Positions 7,352-14,922 of a DNA stretch of 37,315 nt are shown here, piece after piece. Both the position numbers and the translations under genes were made by a program. Position 1 is the first letter of the stretch, and the number at the start of each line of letters is the position of its first letter. The notes beneath the pieces are model-generated. The model worked only from the letters and a program-made list of their open reading frames with translations. It did no database searches and was not told the DNA's origin. Source of the stretch: Chitinophagaceae bacterium (GTDB lineage Bacteria > Bacteroidota > Bacteroidia > Chitinophagales > Chitinophagaceae); contig JAIXOJ010000026.1 in assembly GCA_027486835.1 (NCBI GenBank), forward strand, positions 1 to 37,315. Direction: 5' to 3'.

Positions 7352-7930
7352 TTATAAAGTAATTTGATGCTTACGGATTAATTTTCTCAAATTAATTAGT
7401 CCATAACTCATCCTACCTAAAGTAGTATTCGTTGTAGTATTGGTTAAAGCGGCAATCTCTTTGAAAGAAAGCCCTGCAAAATGCCTGAGCACTATGGTTT
7501 CCTTTTGCTCAACAGGAATGTAATTAAGTAACATTTTCATTCTTTCAAAGCTTTGGGCTTGGCTAATGCCCTTGTCAGAATCATTAATTACATCACCAAC
7601 TTCGTCTGAAAAAAAGCTGTTTTCGGATGGAACCATGTAAATCTGATTAGGACTTCTGAAATAGTCTAAACATAAATTCCTTGCTATACGCAAGGCCCAA
7701 GAAGAAAATTTTCCCTCCTCACTATACTTTCCAGTGTTTAATCTATTGATAATCTTAAAGAAGGTTTCCTGAAAAATGTCATCCGCAACATAGGAATCTT
7801 TAACTACAATGACAATTGAGGTATAAATCTGGTCTTTGTAGCGTTTAATTAAACACTCCAAAGCAGCATTATCACCATTCTGAAATGCACGAACCAATTC
7901 CTTATCCGTGCTGTGAATTAACGAACTCAT
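7352..7930 (-). CDS. ECF-type sigma-70 factor
   Basis: This 192-residue protein has sigma regions 2 and 4 only. Region 2 reads ALECLIKRYKDQIYTSI, DSYVADDIFQETFFKII and KFSSWALRIARNLCLDYFR; region 4 reads PVEQKETIVLRHFAGLSFKEIAAL followed by a helix-turn-helix ending GLINLRKLI. The linker is rather long and acidic. The C-terminal HTH segment TNTTTNTTLGRMSYGLINLR matches the usual xxTVKSRLxRAxxxLR pattern in position. ECF factors are normally held by a membrane anti-sigma factor, but none is encoded in the 600 bp on either side. It is transcribed alone towards rpoD, with its own terminator at 7261-7313. Confidence 0.88.
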   Translation of the reverse strand: MSSLIHSTDKELVRAFQNGDNAALECLIKRYKDQIYTSIVIVVKDSYVADDIFQETFFKIINRLNTGKYSEEGKFSSWALRIARNLCLDYFRSPNQIYMVPSENSFFSDEVGDVINDSDKGISQAQSFERMKMLLNYIPVEQKETIVLRHFAGLSFKEIAALTNTTTNTTLGRMSYGLINLRKLIRKHQITL

Positions 7931-8435
7931 ACAGGTTAGTTTTTTAAAAATTAAGGGGCAAAAAAATCTTAGGATATGTGGATACGTAAGGCTTCAACAG
8001 CGAAATAAACCAACCATTTAACTGTCTCAACGCTGTAATGATAGAATTGGAAAAGCGAATTATTGACCCTTAAGCAGCACTGTGGAAAAGTTTGGCTCGA
8101 AATAAAAGGTTATTCACTCATTCTATTTTGCTTATTTAAAAAAATGAAACTATAATGCCGTATGAATAATTTAATTCACAACCATTGCAGGGCTGGATAA
8201 AAGCGTATTTTAACAGTATGCAAACACCGAATGCTATTTGATACAAAAGCGAAATTCTATGCGCTTTTCTATGAGATAAGTTAAGGGTGCTTAATCGATA
8301 ATTCCTTCATTACTGAGTATTGTTAGAGAACTGACCATCCCTACTTCTTATTTGCTAAAATTGTGAGGTAAAATAACATTCTAGTGTTAAAAAATAGAGT
8401 GGCAATTGTGTAAATTAATTGGTCAATAAAGCAAG
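7931..8435. other. About 500 bp with no recognised feature
   Basis: The region upstream of the minus-strand ECF sigma gene, extending to the terminators of the purine nucleoside phosphorylase gene, contains no open frame of coding character, no tRNA-like fold and no repeat that I can see. Confidence 0.5.
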
Positions 8436-8513
8436 AAAAAAGCTGCCATCCAAATAAACAATGGCTGCTTGAATTTTGCACCGATGATACAAAAAAAAGC
8501 AGCCACTGATTGC
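8436..8513 (-). terminator. Terminator region (two tandem hairpins) of the PNP gene
   Basis: AAGCTGCCAT (8440-8449) pairs with ATGGCTGCTT (8461-8470) with one T-T mismatch and is followed on the minus strand by a T run (8436-8441). Closer to the gene, an AGCA/TGCT hairpin (about 8498-8514) is followed on the minus strand by eight T (8491-8498). Together they look like tandem terminators. Confidence 0.6.
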
Positions 8514-8533
8514 TAAGAGACAGCCAAGAGAAT

Positions 8534-9355
8534 CTATAATGTTTTAACCAATTCCTTGATTAGTAAAGTAAGTTTTGGTTCGGCTTCTTTTGCGGCCTGC
8601 AAAACCTCCTCATGGGTTATAGTGTTTTCTTCATCGCGAATGCCTAAATCTGTAACCACACTTGCTGCGAACACTGTCATACCTGCGTGGACTGCAACTA
8701 TGCATTCTTGAACTGTACTCATACCCACAACATCCCCACCAACCGCTTTGATTAATTTATACTCAGCCCTTGTTTCAAATGTTGGGCCGGTTACACCAAC
8801 ATATACTCCCTGCTTAACTTCAATGTTGTGCTGTTTAGCTATGTTAATGGCTTTACTAATTAATTCTTTATTGTAGGGTTCGCTCATATCAGGAAAGCGA
8901 GGTCCTAATTCATTTTCGTTTGGCCCTAGTAATGGATTAGGGGTAAAAAAGCTGATGTGGTCATTGATAATCATCAAATCGCCCACTTTAAAAGTGGGAT
9001 TTACACTTCCAGCAGCATTAGATAGGATTAACTGTTTTATACCCAATAATTTCATGACCCTAATTGGGTATGTCACTTGCTGGGGGCTATAACCTTCATA
9101 ATAATGAAAGCGACCAGCCATTACCAAAACCGATTGACCATCTAACTGACCAAAAATTAATTGGCCACTGTGACCTTCCACTGTGCTAGTGGGAAAATGA
9201 GGAATTTGGTTGTAAGCAATTCGGGTTTCCACAACTATTTCATCGGTAAAATTTCCAAGCCCACTGCCTAGAATGATAGCTACAGTAGGTTTTGCATTGC
9301 TTTGCTTTTGTATAAAATCAACAGTTTCGATAAGTTGTTCGTGTAACAAGCTCAT
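8534..9355 (-). CDS. punA: Trimeric purine nucleoside phosphorylase (PNP-I family)
   Basis: This 273-residue enzyme catalyses phosphorolysis of purine nucleosides to the free base and (deoxy)ribose-1-phosphate in purine salvage. Motifs include the phosphate-binding GSGLG (30-34), the GHSGQLIFG loop, MAGRFHYYEGY, the NAAGSVNPTFKVGD segment and GPTFETRAEYKLI, all characteristic of the low-molecular-mass trimeric class. The residue equivalent to the specificity Asn (human Asn243, in an ITN motif) is Asp236 here (VVTDLGI). In human PNP an Asn-to-Asp change broadens activity towards 6-aminopurines, and MTA phosphorylase has Asp there. The length is normal for the family. It is transcribed alone, between the csp terminator and its own. 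Confidence 0.93.
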   Translation of the reverse strand: MSLLHEQLIETVDFIQKQSNAKPTVAIILGSGLGNFTDEIVVETRIAYNQIPHFPTSTVEGHSGQLIFGQLDGQSVLVMAGRFHYYEGYSPQQVTYPIRVMKLLGIKQLILSNAAGSVNPTFKVGDLMIINDHISFFTPNPLLGPNENELGPRFPDMSEPYNKELISKAINIAKQHNIEVKQGVYVGVTGPTFETRAEYKLIKAVGGDVVGMSTVQECIVAVHAGMTVFAASVVTDLGIRDEENTITHEEVLQAAKEAEPKLTLLIKELVKTL

Positions 9356-9400
9356 AGTAAAGTAGTAAGAGTTTAAGTTTTGTAATGATAAATAAACATA

Positions 9401-9437
9401 AAAAAGGCCATGATAACATAATTATCATAGCCTTTTT
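9401..9437 (-). terminator. Intrinsic terminator of the cold-shock gene
   Basis: AAAAAGGCCATGATAA (9401-9416) pairs with TTATCATAGCCTTTTT (9422-9437) with one C-A mismatch, leaving a 5-nt loop. Read on the minus strand it lies 21 bp after the csp stop and ends in a T run; in sequence it could also act in the plus direction. Confidence 0.85.
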
Positions 9438-9457
9438 CTGGTAGTTTGTAATTAGAT

Positions 9458-9661
9458 TTATACTATGCGCTTAACATTAACAGCATTTAATCCTTTACGA
9501 CCTTCCTGTACATCAAATTGTACTTTGTCGTTAGCCTCGATTTGGTCAACCAACCCATTAGCATGTACAAACGTTTCTTTGTTTGAATCATCATGCTTAA
9601 TAAAACCAAACCCCTTCTCCTCATTAAAGAACTTCACAGTTCCTGTAAATTTTGTGTTCAT
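9458..9661 (-). CDS. Cold-shock domain protein (CspA family)
   Basis: This 67-residue single cold-shock domain (five-stranded OB fold) binds single-stranded nucleic acid and acts as an RNA chaperone. RNP1 is KGFGFI (residues 16-21) and RNP2 is ETFVHANGL. The normal family start TGTVKFFNEEKGFGF is present after four residues. A -7 element (TATTTTTG on the minus strand, 9690-9697) lies upstream and a strong terminator follows, so the gene is monocistronic. Another open frame on the opposite strand is a mirror of this gene. Confidence 0.95.
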   Translation of the reverse strand: MNTKFTGTVKFFNEEKGFGFIKHDDSNKETFVHANGLVDQIEANDKVQFDVQEGRKGLNAVNVKRIV

Positions 9662-9689
9662 TGTAAAAATATAAATAATTATTAAAGCA

Positions 9690-9697
9690 CAAAAATA
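9690..9697 (-). promoter_or_regulatory. -7 element (TATTTTTG) of the csp promoter
   Basis: On the minus strand this octamer matches TAnnTTTG exactly. Transcription would start near 9684, about 22 nt before the ATG at 9661. A TTTG -33 element is not evident at the usual distance. Confidence 0.5.
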
Positions 9698-9702
9698 GGG
9701 GG

Positions 9703-9725
9703 AAAATCTTTATTGGAGAGATTTT
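9703..9725. terminator. Weak hairpin after the P-type ATPase gene
   Basis: AAAATCT (9703-9709) and AGATTTT (9719-9725) form a 7-bp stem flanked by a T run on the plus strand. It lies 20 bp after the ATPase stop. Because the T run is on the wrong side for minus-strand transcription, terminator function is uncertain. Confidence 0.35.
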
Positions 9726-9745
9726 TTTTTATTTCACCTACAACA

Positions 9746-12175
9746 TCATCCATTAATTGGTTTGCAGTCTTGAAGAAATAAACCCAATTTTTTGGCTACA
9801 AGATTACTACTACCAAAAGTTATTAGTAGTATTGATAAAGAACTAGCAGGCATTAAAATAGCCGCTACCATGGGGGATAACATGCCTTGCATTGCGAAAC
9901 TCAAACCAACAATATTATAGACAATAGACAACGCCAAGCTTGCTAGAATAATTTTTTTATTGGCCTTACATAATTGGATATACAGGTTTAATTGAGGTAA
10001 TTGACCGGCTTCTATGATTGCATCGCTTGCTGGCGTAAAATTATTGCAGTCCTCCGCAACCGCAACACCCACCAAACTATTAGTAAGTGCTCCAGCATCG
10101 TTGAGGCCATCCCCTATCATCATAACTTTTTGTCCATGATTGTCTAGAGTGCGAACATAATTGAGCTTATCAACAGGCTTTTGCTGAAAAAGAATCGTTG
10201 CACTATCTCCTGCTAATTTCCTCAAATTATTTGCCTCGCCATTGCTATCCCCAGATATAATGGACAAATCAACCTTAAATTTTAGCTTGTCAAATAACTG
10301 AGCTATGTTTTTTCTGTATTGGTTTTGGAAAATAAATTGTCCCAATAGCTTTCCTTCATGCCCAATGAAAACTTTGGTATCATTGTTATCTACGTAATCG
10401 GTTTCACCAGTTATAAAAGAATAAGCGCCAATTGAATAAAGTTCATCATCTACAAAGCCTTCAATGCCTTTTCCAGCTACTTCTTTAAATCCTAGAACAC
10501 TAAGTTGTTTTTTGATGGATGGTTTCAAGTGTTTTGCAAGGAGTTTATTAAGGGGATGGTTACTTTGGGAGGCTAAAGTAGCTATTGCCACTTTTTGGCT
10601 CTCCAATAATGGAACGCCATCATATTGAATAGCTTGTGATTGAACAGTGGTGAGGGTTCCTGTTTTATCGAAAACAATGTGGTTGACATTGGCAATATCT
10701 TCAATCACTTGGGCATTGCGGAGATAAAAATGATTGTTTCCGAGAATCCTGAGAATATTACCATTCGTAAATGTGCTAGACAGTAGCAATGCGCAGGGAC
10801 AAGCAACTATCAACATGGCTGTAACGGCATTCCATAGTTTGCTACTATCATTATAATACCAAAATATTGCAGTAATAATTGCCAAAGAAAAAAGAATAAC
10901 CGTAAAATATTGACTTATCAGATGTACAAAGGATGCGGTTTCATCGCCCTTCTTGGTTTCTTTATGATCTTTTTCCCATAGACTCGTGAGATAGCTTTGA
11001 GAAACCTCTTTCATTACCAATATCTCAATATTGCCAGCTACTTGTCTGCCTCCAGCGTAAACAATTTCCCCCATCTCTTTTAAAACTGGTGCAGATTCGC
11101 CTGTAACAAAGCTGTAGTCAATCAGAGCCCTTCCTTTAGTAAGAATCCCATCTGTAGGAATTAGCTCATCGTTGTGAATAAGTAAGGTATCATTCAATTG
11201 TATGTTAGGTAATTGCGTGATTACTTCTTCGGTGTTTTTTAGTACAGATACCGCTATTGGAAAGTAAGCCGTGTAATCTCGATCAAAGGAAAGTTGTTCA
11301 TAGGTTTTATTTTGTAAGACACGCCCAATCAACATGAAGAATACAATTCCACTCATAGAATCAAAATAACCCGAACCACCAGACGTGATGATTTCATAGC
11401 AACTTCTACCAAAAGTTACTAATATAGCCAAGACAATTGGGGCATCTATGTTTAAAAAACGATGGGTTAGACCTTTCCATGCTGCCTTATAAAATGGTTG
11501 CGCGCTATACATTATTATTGGCAATGACAACACAAAGTTGAGCCATCTGAAAGTTTGCTGCAACATTGGATCTAATTGGTCAAGTCCCAAGTATTCAGGA
11601 AAGCTCAATAACATGATGTTAGCAAAACAAAATCCTGCCACTCCAAGCTGGTATATCATACCCTTTTGAGTTTTAGGTTTTTTCGCCTGAAGATTGTTTA
11701 AACTGATATAGGGTTCATAGCCGATTGCAGTAAGCAATTCAGCAACTGCTCTCAAATTAGTAGTTTGGCCAAACACCACTGTTACCTCTCTAAGATTAAA
11801 ATTTACAGTGGAAGTGATTATTCCCTCATTTAGCTGGTGAAGATGCTCAAGAATATAAAGACATGAGCTACAATGGATATGAGGCAGGTAAAATGTTACA
11901 TGGGTTTGCGTGCCATCAGAGAAGCTGATCAGTTGTTGACCTATTTGGGGATCCTCCAAAAACGCAAATTTATTTTCGCGAACCTTAAATCTTTGGTTGA
12001 TGCCAGGATTAGGGTTCAGTGCATAATAATCGCAAAGGCCGGTTTTATTTATTAACTGATAAACCATTTTACAACCTTCACAGCAAAAGTTTTGGTTGTT
12101 TAATCGTAGTTGTACTGAGGCACATACTTCACCACAGTGGGCGCAAACAACAGCATTGGCAGAAATTGTTAACAT
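9746..12175 (-). CDS. ccoI: CcoI/FixI-type copper-translocating P1B-type ATPase
   Basis: The protein has 809 residues. The N terminus carries a zinc-finger-like Cys cluster (C11, C14, C32, C35; FCCEGCKMVYQLI) typical of CcoI/FixI rather than of detoxifying CopA, then a heavy-metal-associated domain with HCSSC (Cys102/Cys105). Transmembrane helices surround TGES (358-361), the metal-site CPC (459-461), the phosphorylation motif DKTGT (Asp503), an SNHPL nucleotide-binding motif (~538-542) and GDGLND (688-693). CcoI proteins export Cu(I) for assembly of cbb3-type cytochrome oxidase. Unusually, neither ccoS nor ccoNO follows: the next gene is csp. The divergent neighbour is a receiver-Crp/Fnr fusion, fitting oxygen- or redox-linked control. 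A general copper exporter is the alternative. Confidence 0.88.
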   Translation of the reverse strand: MLTISANAVVCAHCGEVCASVQLRLNNQNFCCEGCKMVYQLINKTGLCDYYALNPNPGINQRFKVRENKFAFLEDPQIGQQLISFSDGTQTHVTFYLPHIHCSSCLYILEHLHQLNEGIITSTVNFNLREVTVVFGQTTNLRAVAELLTAIGYEPYISLNNLQAKKPKTQKGMIYQLGVAGFCFANIMLLSFPEYLGLDQLDPMLQQTFRWLNFVLSLPIIMYSAQPFYKAAWKGLTHRFLNIDAPIVLAILVTFGRSCYEIITSGGSGYFDSMSGIVFFMLIGRVLQNKTYEQLSFDRDYTAYFPIAVSVLKNTEEVITQLPNIQLNDTLLIHNDELIPTDGILTKGRALIDYSFVTGESAPVLKEMGEIVYAGGRQVAGNIEILVMKEVSQSYLTSLWEKDHKETKKGDETASFVHLISQYFTVILFSLAIITAIFWYYNDSSKLWNAVTAMLIVACPCALLLSSTFTNGNILRILGNNHFYLRNAQVIEDIANVNHIVFDKTGTLTTVQSQAIQYDGVPLLESQKVAIATLASQSNHPLNKLLAKHLKPSIKKQLSVLGFKEVAGKGIEGFVDDELYSIGAYSFITGETDYVDNNDTKVFIGHEGKLLGQFIFQNQYRKNIAQLFDKLKFKVDLSIISGDSNGEANNLRKLAGDSATILFQQKPVDKLNYVRTLDNHGQKVMMIGDGLNDAGALTNSLVGVAVAEDCNNFTPASDAIIEAGQLPQLNLYIQLCKANKKIILASLALSIVYNIVGLSFAMQGMLSPMVAAILMPASSLSILLITFGSSNLVAKKLGLFLQDCKPING

Positions 12176-12286
12176 AAAGCTCTAGTATTGAAATTGCTTC
12201 TTGACAGGCAAGAACTATGTAGAAAATTTAACGAGCCAAAGTACCTTAGAGAAAGTGTATAGGTGGCTAATAGTACTCATAAAAAA

Positions 12287-12301
12287 ACATGATAAATGTC
12301 A
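12287..12301. promoter_or_regulatory. Candidate Crp/Fnr-type site in the divergent region
   Basis: ACAT-GATAA-ATGT (12287-12299) is a perfect short palindrome, and it contains TGA-N6-TCA (12290-12301), the core spacing of Crp/Fnr sites, without the flanking bases of a full consensus. It lies 65 bp upstream of the Crp/Fnr-fusion gene and 112 bp upstream of ccoI. It is a candidate only. Confidence 0.3.
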
Positions 12302-12365
12302 GTGCTAAAAAAATGGTTAGGCTAGTAATCTTGCAACCAATTATCTTCATTCCATTTTATTAACT

Positions 12366-13421
12366 ATGCGCACGATATTGATTATAGACGACAATAAGGA
12401 CATCAGAGAAAATACAGCTGAGATATTGTCATTGGACGGTTACAGAACATTAATGGCCGAAGATGGCCGAAAAGGTGTGGAAATAGCTATAACGCAGCTT
12501 CCAGACCTGATAGTTTGCGACATTATGATGCCAGAATTAGATGGCTATGGTGTTTTGCACTTGCTTAAAAAAAATCCTGATACCCAAGACATACCCTTTG
12601 TTTTTTTAACGGCAAAAGCAGAGAGAAGTGATTTAAGAAAAGGTATGGATATGGGAGCTGATGATTACATTACCAAACCCTTTGACGATTTTGAACTATT
12701 AAATGCTATTGAAACCCGCCTTAAGAAGCAGGATATTCTTAGAAGTAAATACACTGAAGATGATAAGGGGGTGAATGATTTGATGAAAAAACTTCAAAGT
12801 TCAGGATTGTTTAAAATGGATTTAGACAGTTACGATACACACTTGGTGTATAAAAAACAGTTATTGTATGCAGAAGGTAAGCGTCCAAAATACCTTTACT
12901 ACTTAAAGAGTGGCCATGTGAAATCTTACCAAATAAATGACGATGGCAAAGAGTATATTACCAATTTATTTGCCCCGGGCGATTTTATAGGTTATGTACC
13001 ACTATTAGAAGAGAAGAACTATGAAGACACAGCTGAGGCTATTAAAGATGCGGAAGTGGCACTCATACCAAGGGAGGAATTTGTTCAATTAGTGTATAAT
13101 GATATAACTATTGCCACCAAATTCATTAAACTGATTACTAAAAACATGCAGGAAAAAGAAACACGCTTATTAAACCTTGCCTATGATTCACTAAGAAAAA
13201 GAATTGCAAAGGCTTTGATAGATATCCATAGAAAGTTTTACAAGGACAAACCTGGACAAAACATTGATATTTCTAGGGATGATATTGCTAGGTATGTGGG
13301 CACGGCTACAGAATCGCTCATAAGAACCTTGAGTGATTTTAAATCGGAGAACTTAATTGAGATAAAATCTGGAAAAATCAATATTGTGAGTGAAAGAAAA
13401 TTGGAGGATTTGCTATATTAA
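12366..13421 (+). CDS. Response-regulator receiver fused to a Crp/Fnr-type regulator
   Basis: The protein has 351 residues. Residues 1-120 are a receiver domain: acidic pair Asp8/Asp9, phospho-acceptor Asp52 in VCDIMMPELDG, LTAK (81-84) and Lys104 in YITKPF. Residues ~130-250 form a cyclic-nucleotide-binding-type beta barrel (YLYYLKSGHVKSYQINDDGK, NLFAPGDFIGYVPLLE), and ~270-351 a Crp-type winged helix with SRDDIARYVGTATESLIRTL. No N-terminal FeS cysteines of FNR are present. No kinase gene adjoins it, so the phosphodonor is unknown; the hybrid histidine-kinase-like gene at 14923 lies two genes away. Being divergent from ccoI, it probably controls respiratory or copper genes. Confidence 0.9.
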   Translation: MRTILIIDDNKDIRENTAEILSLDGYRTLMAEDGRKGVEIAITQLPDLIVCDIMMPELDGYGVLHLLKKNPDTQDIPFVFLTAKAERSDLRKGMDMGADDYITKPFDDFELLNAIETRLKKQDILRSKYTEDDKGVNDLMKKLQSSGLFKMDLDSYDTHLVYKKQLLYAEGKRPKYLYYLKSGHVKSYQINDDGKEYITNLFAPGDFIGYVPLLEEKNYEDTAEAIKDAEVALIPREEFVQLVYNDITIATKFIKLITKNMQEKETRLLNLAYDSLRKRIAKALIDIHRKFYKDKPGQNIDISRDDIARYVGTATESLIRTLSDFKSENLIEIKSGKINIVSERKLEDLLY

Positions 13422-13475
13422 ACCAAATTTACTGAGTGTTATTAACACCTGTGCAATTAAAAAAATTGATTCAAA

Positions 13476-13506
13476 TTTGGTAATGTAATTGAATCCCCTA
13501 TTTTTG
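13476..13506 (+). promoter_or_regulatory. Promoter of rpsU: TTTG-N19-TATTTTTG
   Basis: TTTG at 13476-13479 and TATTTTTG at 13499-13506 are separated by 19 bp, an exact match to the Bacteroidota housekeeping promoter. Transcription would start about 25 nt upstream of the rpsU ATG at 13539. This is the clearest promoter in the window. Confidence 0.8.
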
Positions 13507-13538
13507 CGTTCATTTTTAACCAAAGAGGTATCATTCAC

Positions 13539-13733
13539 ATGCTCATTATCGACTCCAAGGATTGCGAGAACATTGACAAAGCGCTTAAAAAGTACAAGAA
13601 GAAGTTTGAAAAAAGTAAAACTTTGCTTCAACTACGTGAGCGTCAAACATTTACAAAACCAAGTGTTGTTCGTCGCGGTCAAATTTTGAAAGCAATTTAC
13701 AAGCAGCAACTTGCTAGTGGAAAATTAGACTAA
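13539..13733 (+). CDS. rpsU: 30S ribosomal protein S21
   Basis: The protein has 64 residues and matches bS21: N-terminal MLIIDSKDCENIDKALKKYKKKFEKSK, then the basic RERQTFTKPSVVRRGQILKA helix. bS21 sits on the small-subunit platform near the anti-Shine-Dalgarno region; in Bacteroidota this region is linked to the weak use of Shine-Dalgarno pairing. It has a consensus promoter at 13476-13506 and a hairpin plus T run immediately after it (13762-13799). An overlapping plus-strand frame starting at 13489 is spurious. Confidence 0.95.
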   Translation: MLIIDSKDCENIDKALKKYKKKFEKSKTLLQLRERQTFTKPSVVRRGQILKAIYKQQLASGKLD

Positions 13734-13761
13734 GCGTCTAATAGTTGTTCCCAAAAATATT

Positions 13762-13799
13762 AAAGTAGCCAAAGTATTTTATTTTGAGCTACTTTTTTT
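13762..13799 (+). terminator. Intrinsic terminator abutting the xerC start codon
   Basis: AAAGTAGC (13762-13769) pairs with GCTACTTT (13788-13795); CAAA/TTTG extends the stem inward, and a run of seven T ends at 13799. The ATG of the recombinase follows at 13800 with no space between, so the element both ends rpsU and forms the leader of the next gene. Confidence 0.8.
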
Positions 13800-14708
13800 A
13801 TGCGCTCTACTGAACAATACCAACCTCAACTTACTGATTTTTTAAACTACTTATCTTTTGAAAAGCGGTACTCACCCCATACGCTAGAGGCATATGGCAA
13901 CGATTTGGCTCAGTTTTTTTCTTTTTTAGCCAGCCAGTTTGAATCACCCGCACTTCCTGATGTTGAAGCAACATTTGTACGAAGCTGGATGGCTGAGCTC
14001 AAGAATGATGAGATGACCGCCAAAAGCATCAACAGAAAAATGTCTTCTCTTAAGTCCTTCTTTCGTTTTTTGTTGAAGGCTGGTGTGGTTAAGAAAAGTC
14101 CAATGCTTGCTATTAATACCCCCAAAATAAAGAAACGACTACCCGAGTTTGTATCTGAAGATCAGATGGAACAATTGTTTACTCAAATTACTTTTAGCGA
14201 AGATTGGGATGGTAGAACAGAACGATTAGTTATGCTACTATTCTATACTACTGGGATAAGATTGGCCGAACTTGTAGGATTATTGGACACTCAGGTTGAT
14301 CCCTCAAATTTTCAGATAAAAGTATTGGGGAAAGGCAAGAAAGAACGTATAATACCCATTTCAAGGGAAATATCAGCAGCTATGCAAGACTATATTAAAG
14401 ACAAACCTGCATTGCCGTCTGGTGAAATATGTAAACAAGTGTTTACCAAAAAGAATGGAAAAGCCATCACCCGTTCAGGGGTTTACCAATTAGTCCATAG
14501 AAATTTAACGTATGTAACCACCATACATAAACGCAGCCCCCACGTATTGAGACATAGTTTTGCTACCCATTTGCTGAACAAGGGTGCAGATTTGAATGCA
14601 GTAAAAGAACTGTTGGGTCATGCGAGTCTTGCTTCTACACAAGTGTACACACATAATACCATAGAAAAACTAAAAAACACCTTCAATAAAGCGCATCCAA
14701 AGGCTTAG
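13800..14708 (+). CDS. xerC: Tyrosine recombinase, XerC/XerD type
   Basis: The protein has 302 residues, the normal length of chromosomal Xer recombinases. An N-terminal SAM-like core-binding domain (LTDFLNYLSFEKRYSPHTLEAYGNDL...) precedes the catalytic domain with Arg154 (TGIRLAEL), the Lys of GKGKKER (~178-181), His248 and Arg251 (HVLRHSFATHLL), His274 (LLGHASLASTQ) and the nucleophile Tyr283. Xer proteins resolve chromosome dimers at dif, but phage-type integrases share these residues; length and position after rpsU favour the housekeeping role. The nearest other in-frame ATG is well inside the first domain, so 13800 is the only reasonable ATG, directly after the T run of a terminator hairpin. 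Confidence 0.9.
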   Translation: MRSTEQYQPQLTDFLNYLSFEKRYSPHTLEAYGNDLAQFFSFLASQFESPALPDVEATFVRSWMAELKNDEMTAKSINRKMSSLKSFFRFLLKAGVVKKSPMLAINTPKIKKRLPEFVSEDQMEQLFTQITFSEDWDGRTERLVMLLFYTTGIRLAELVGLLDTQVDPSNFQIKVLGKGKKERIIPISREISAAMQDYIKDKPALPSGEICKQVFTKKNGKAITRSGVYQLVHRNLTYVTTIHKRSPHVLRHSFATHLLNKGADLNAVKELLGHASLASTQVYTHNTIEKLKNTFNKAHPKA

Positions 14709-14922
14709 ATAGTGGTTAGTTTTTAGTTGTGAATGGCTTTGTTTTGGTAATGAGGTTTTCTCTCCTTATGCAGACCTTTGAAATGGCTTATTTAATTATA
14801 TGATAGCTATTTTTTGTAGTAAAGTCATTAAATTAATGCCCTAACCATCCATTTTTACGTTAATACCCCCTACTTTGGCAAACTCATTTTTGTATTAACA
14901 CTTACCCCTTATTACACAATAA

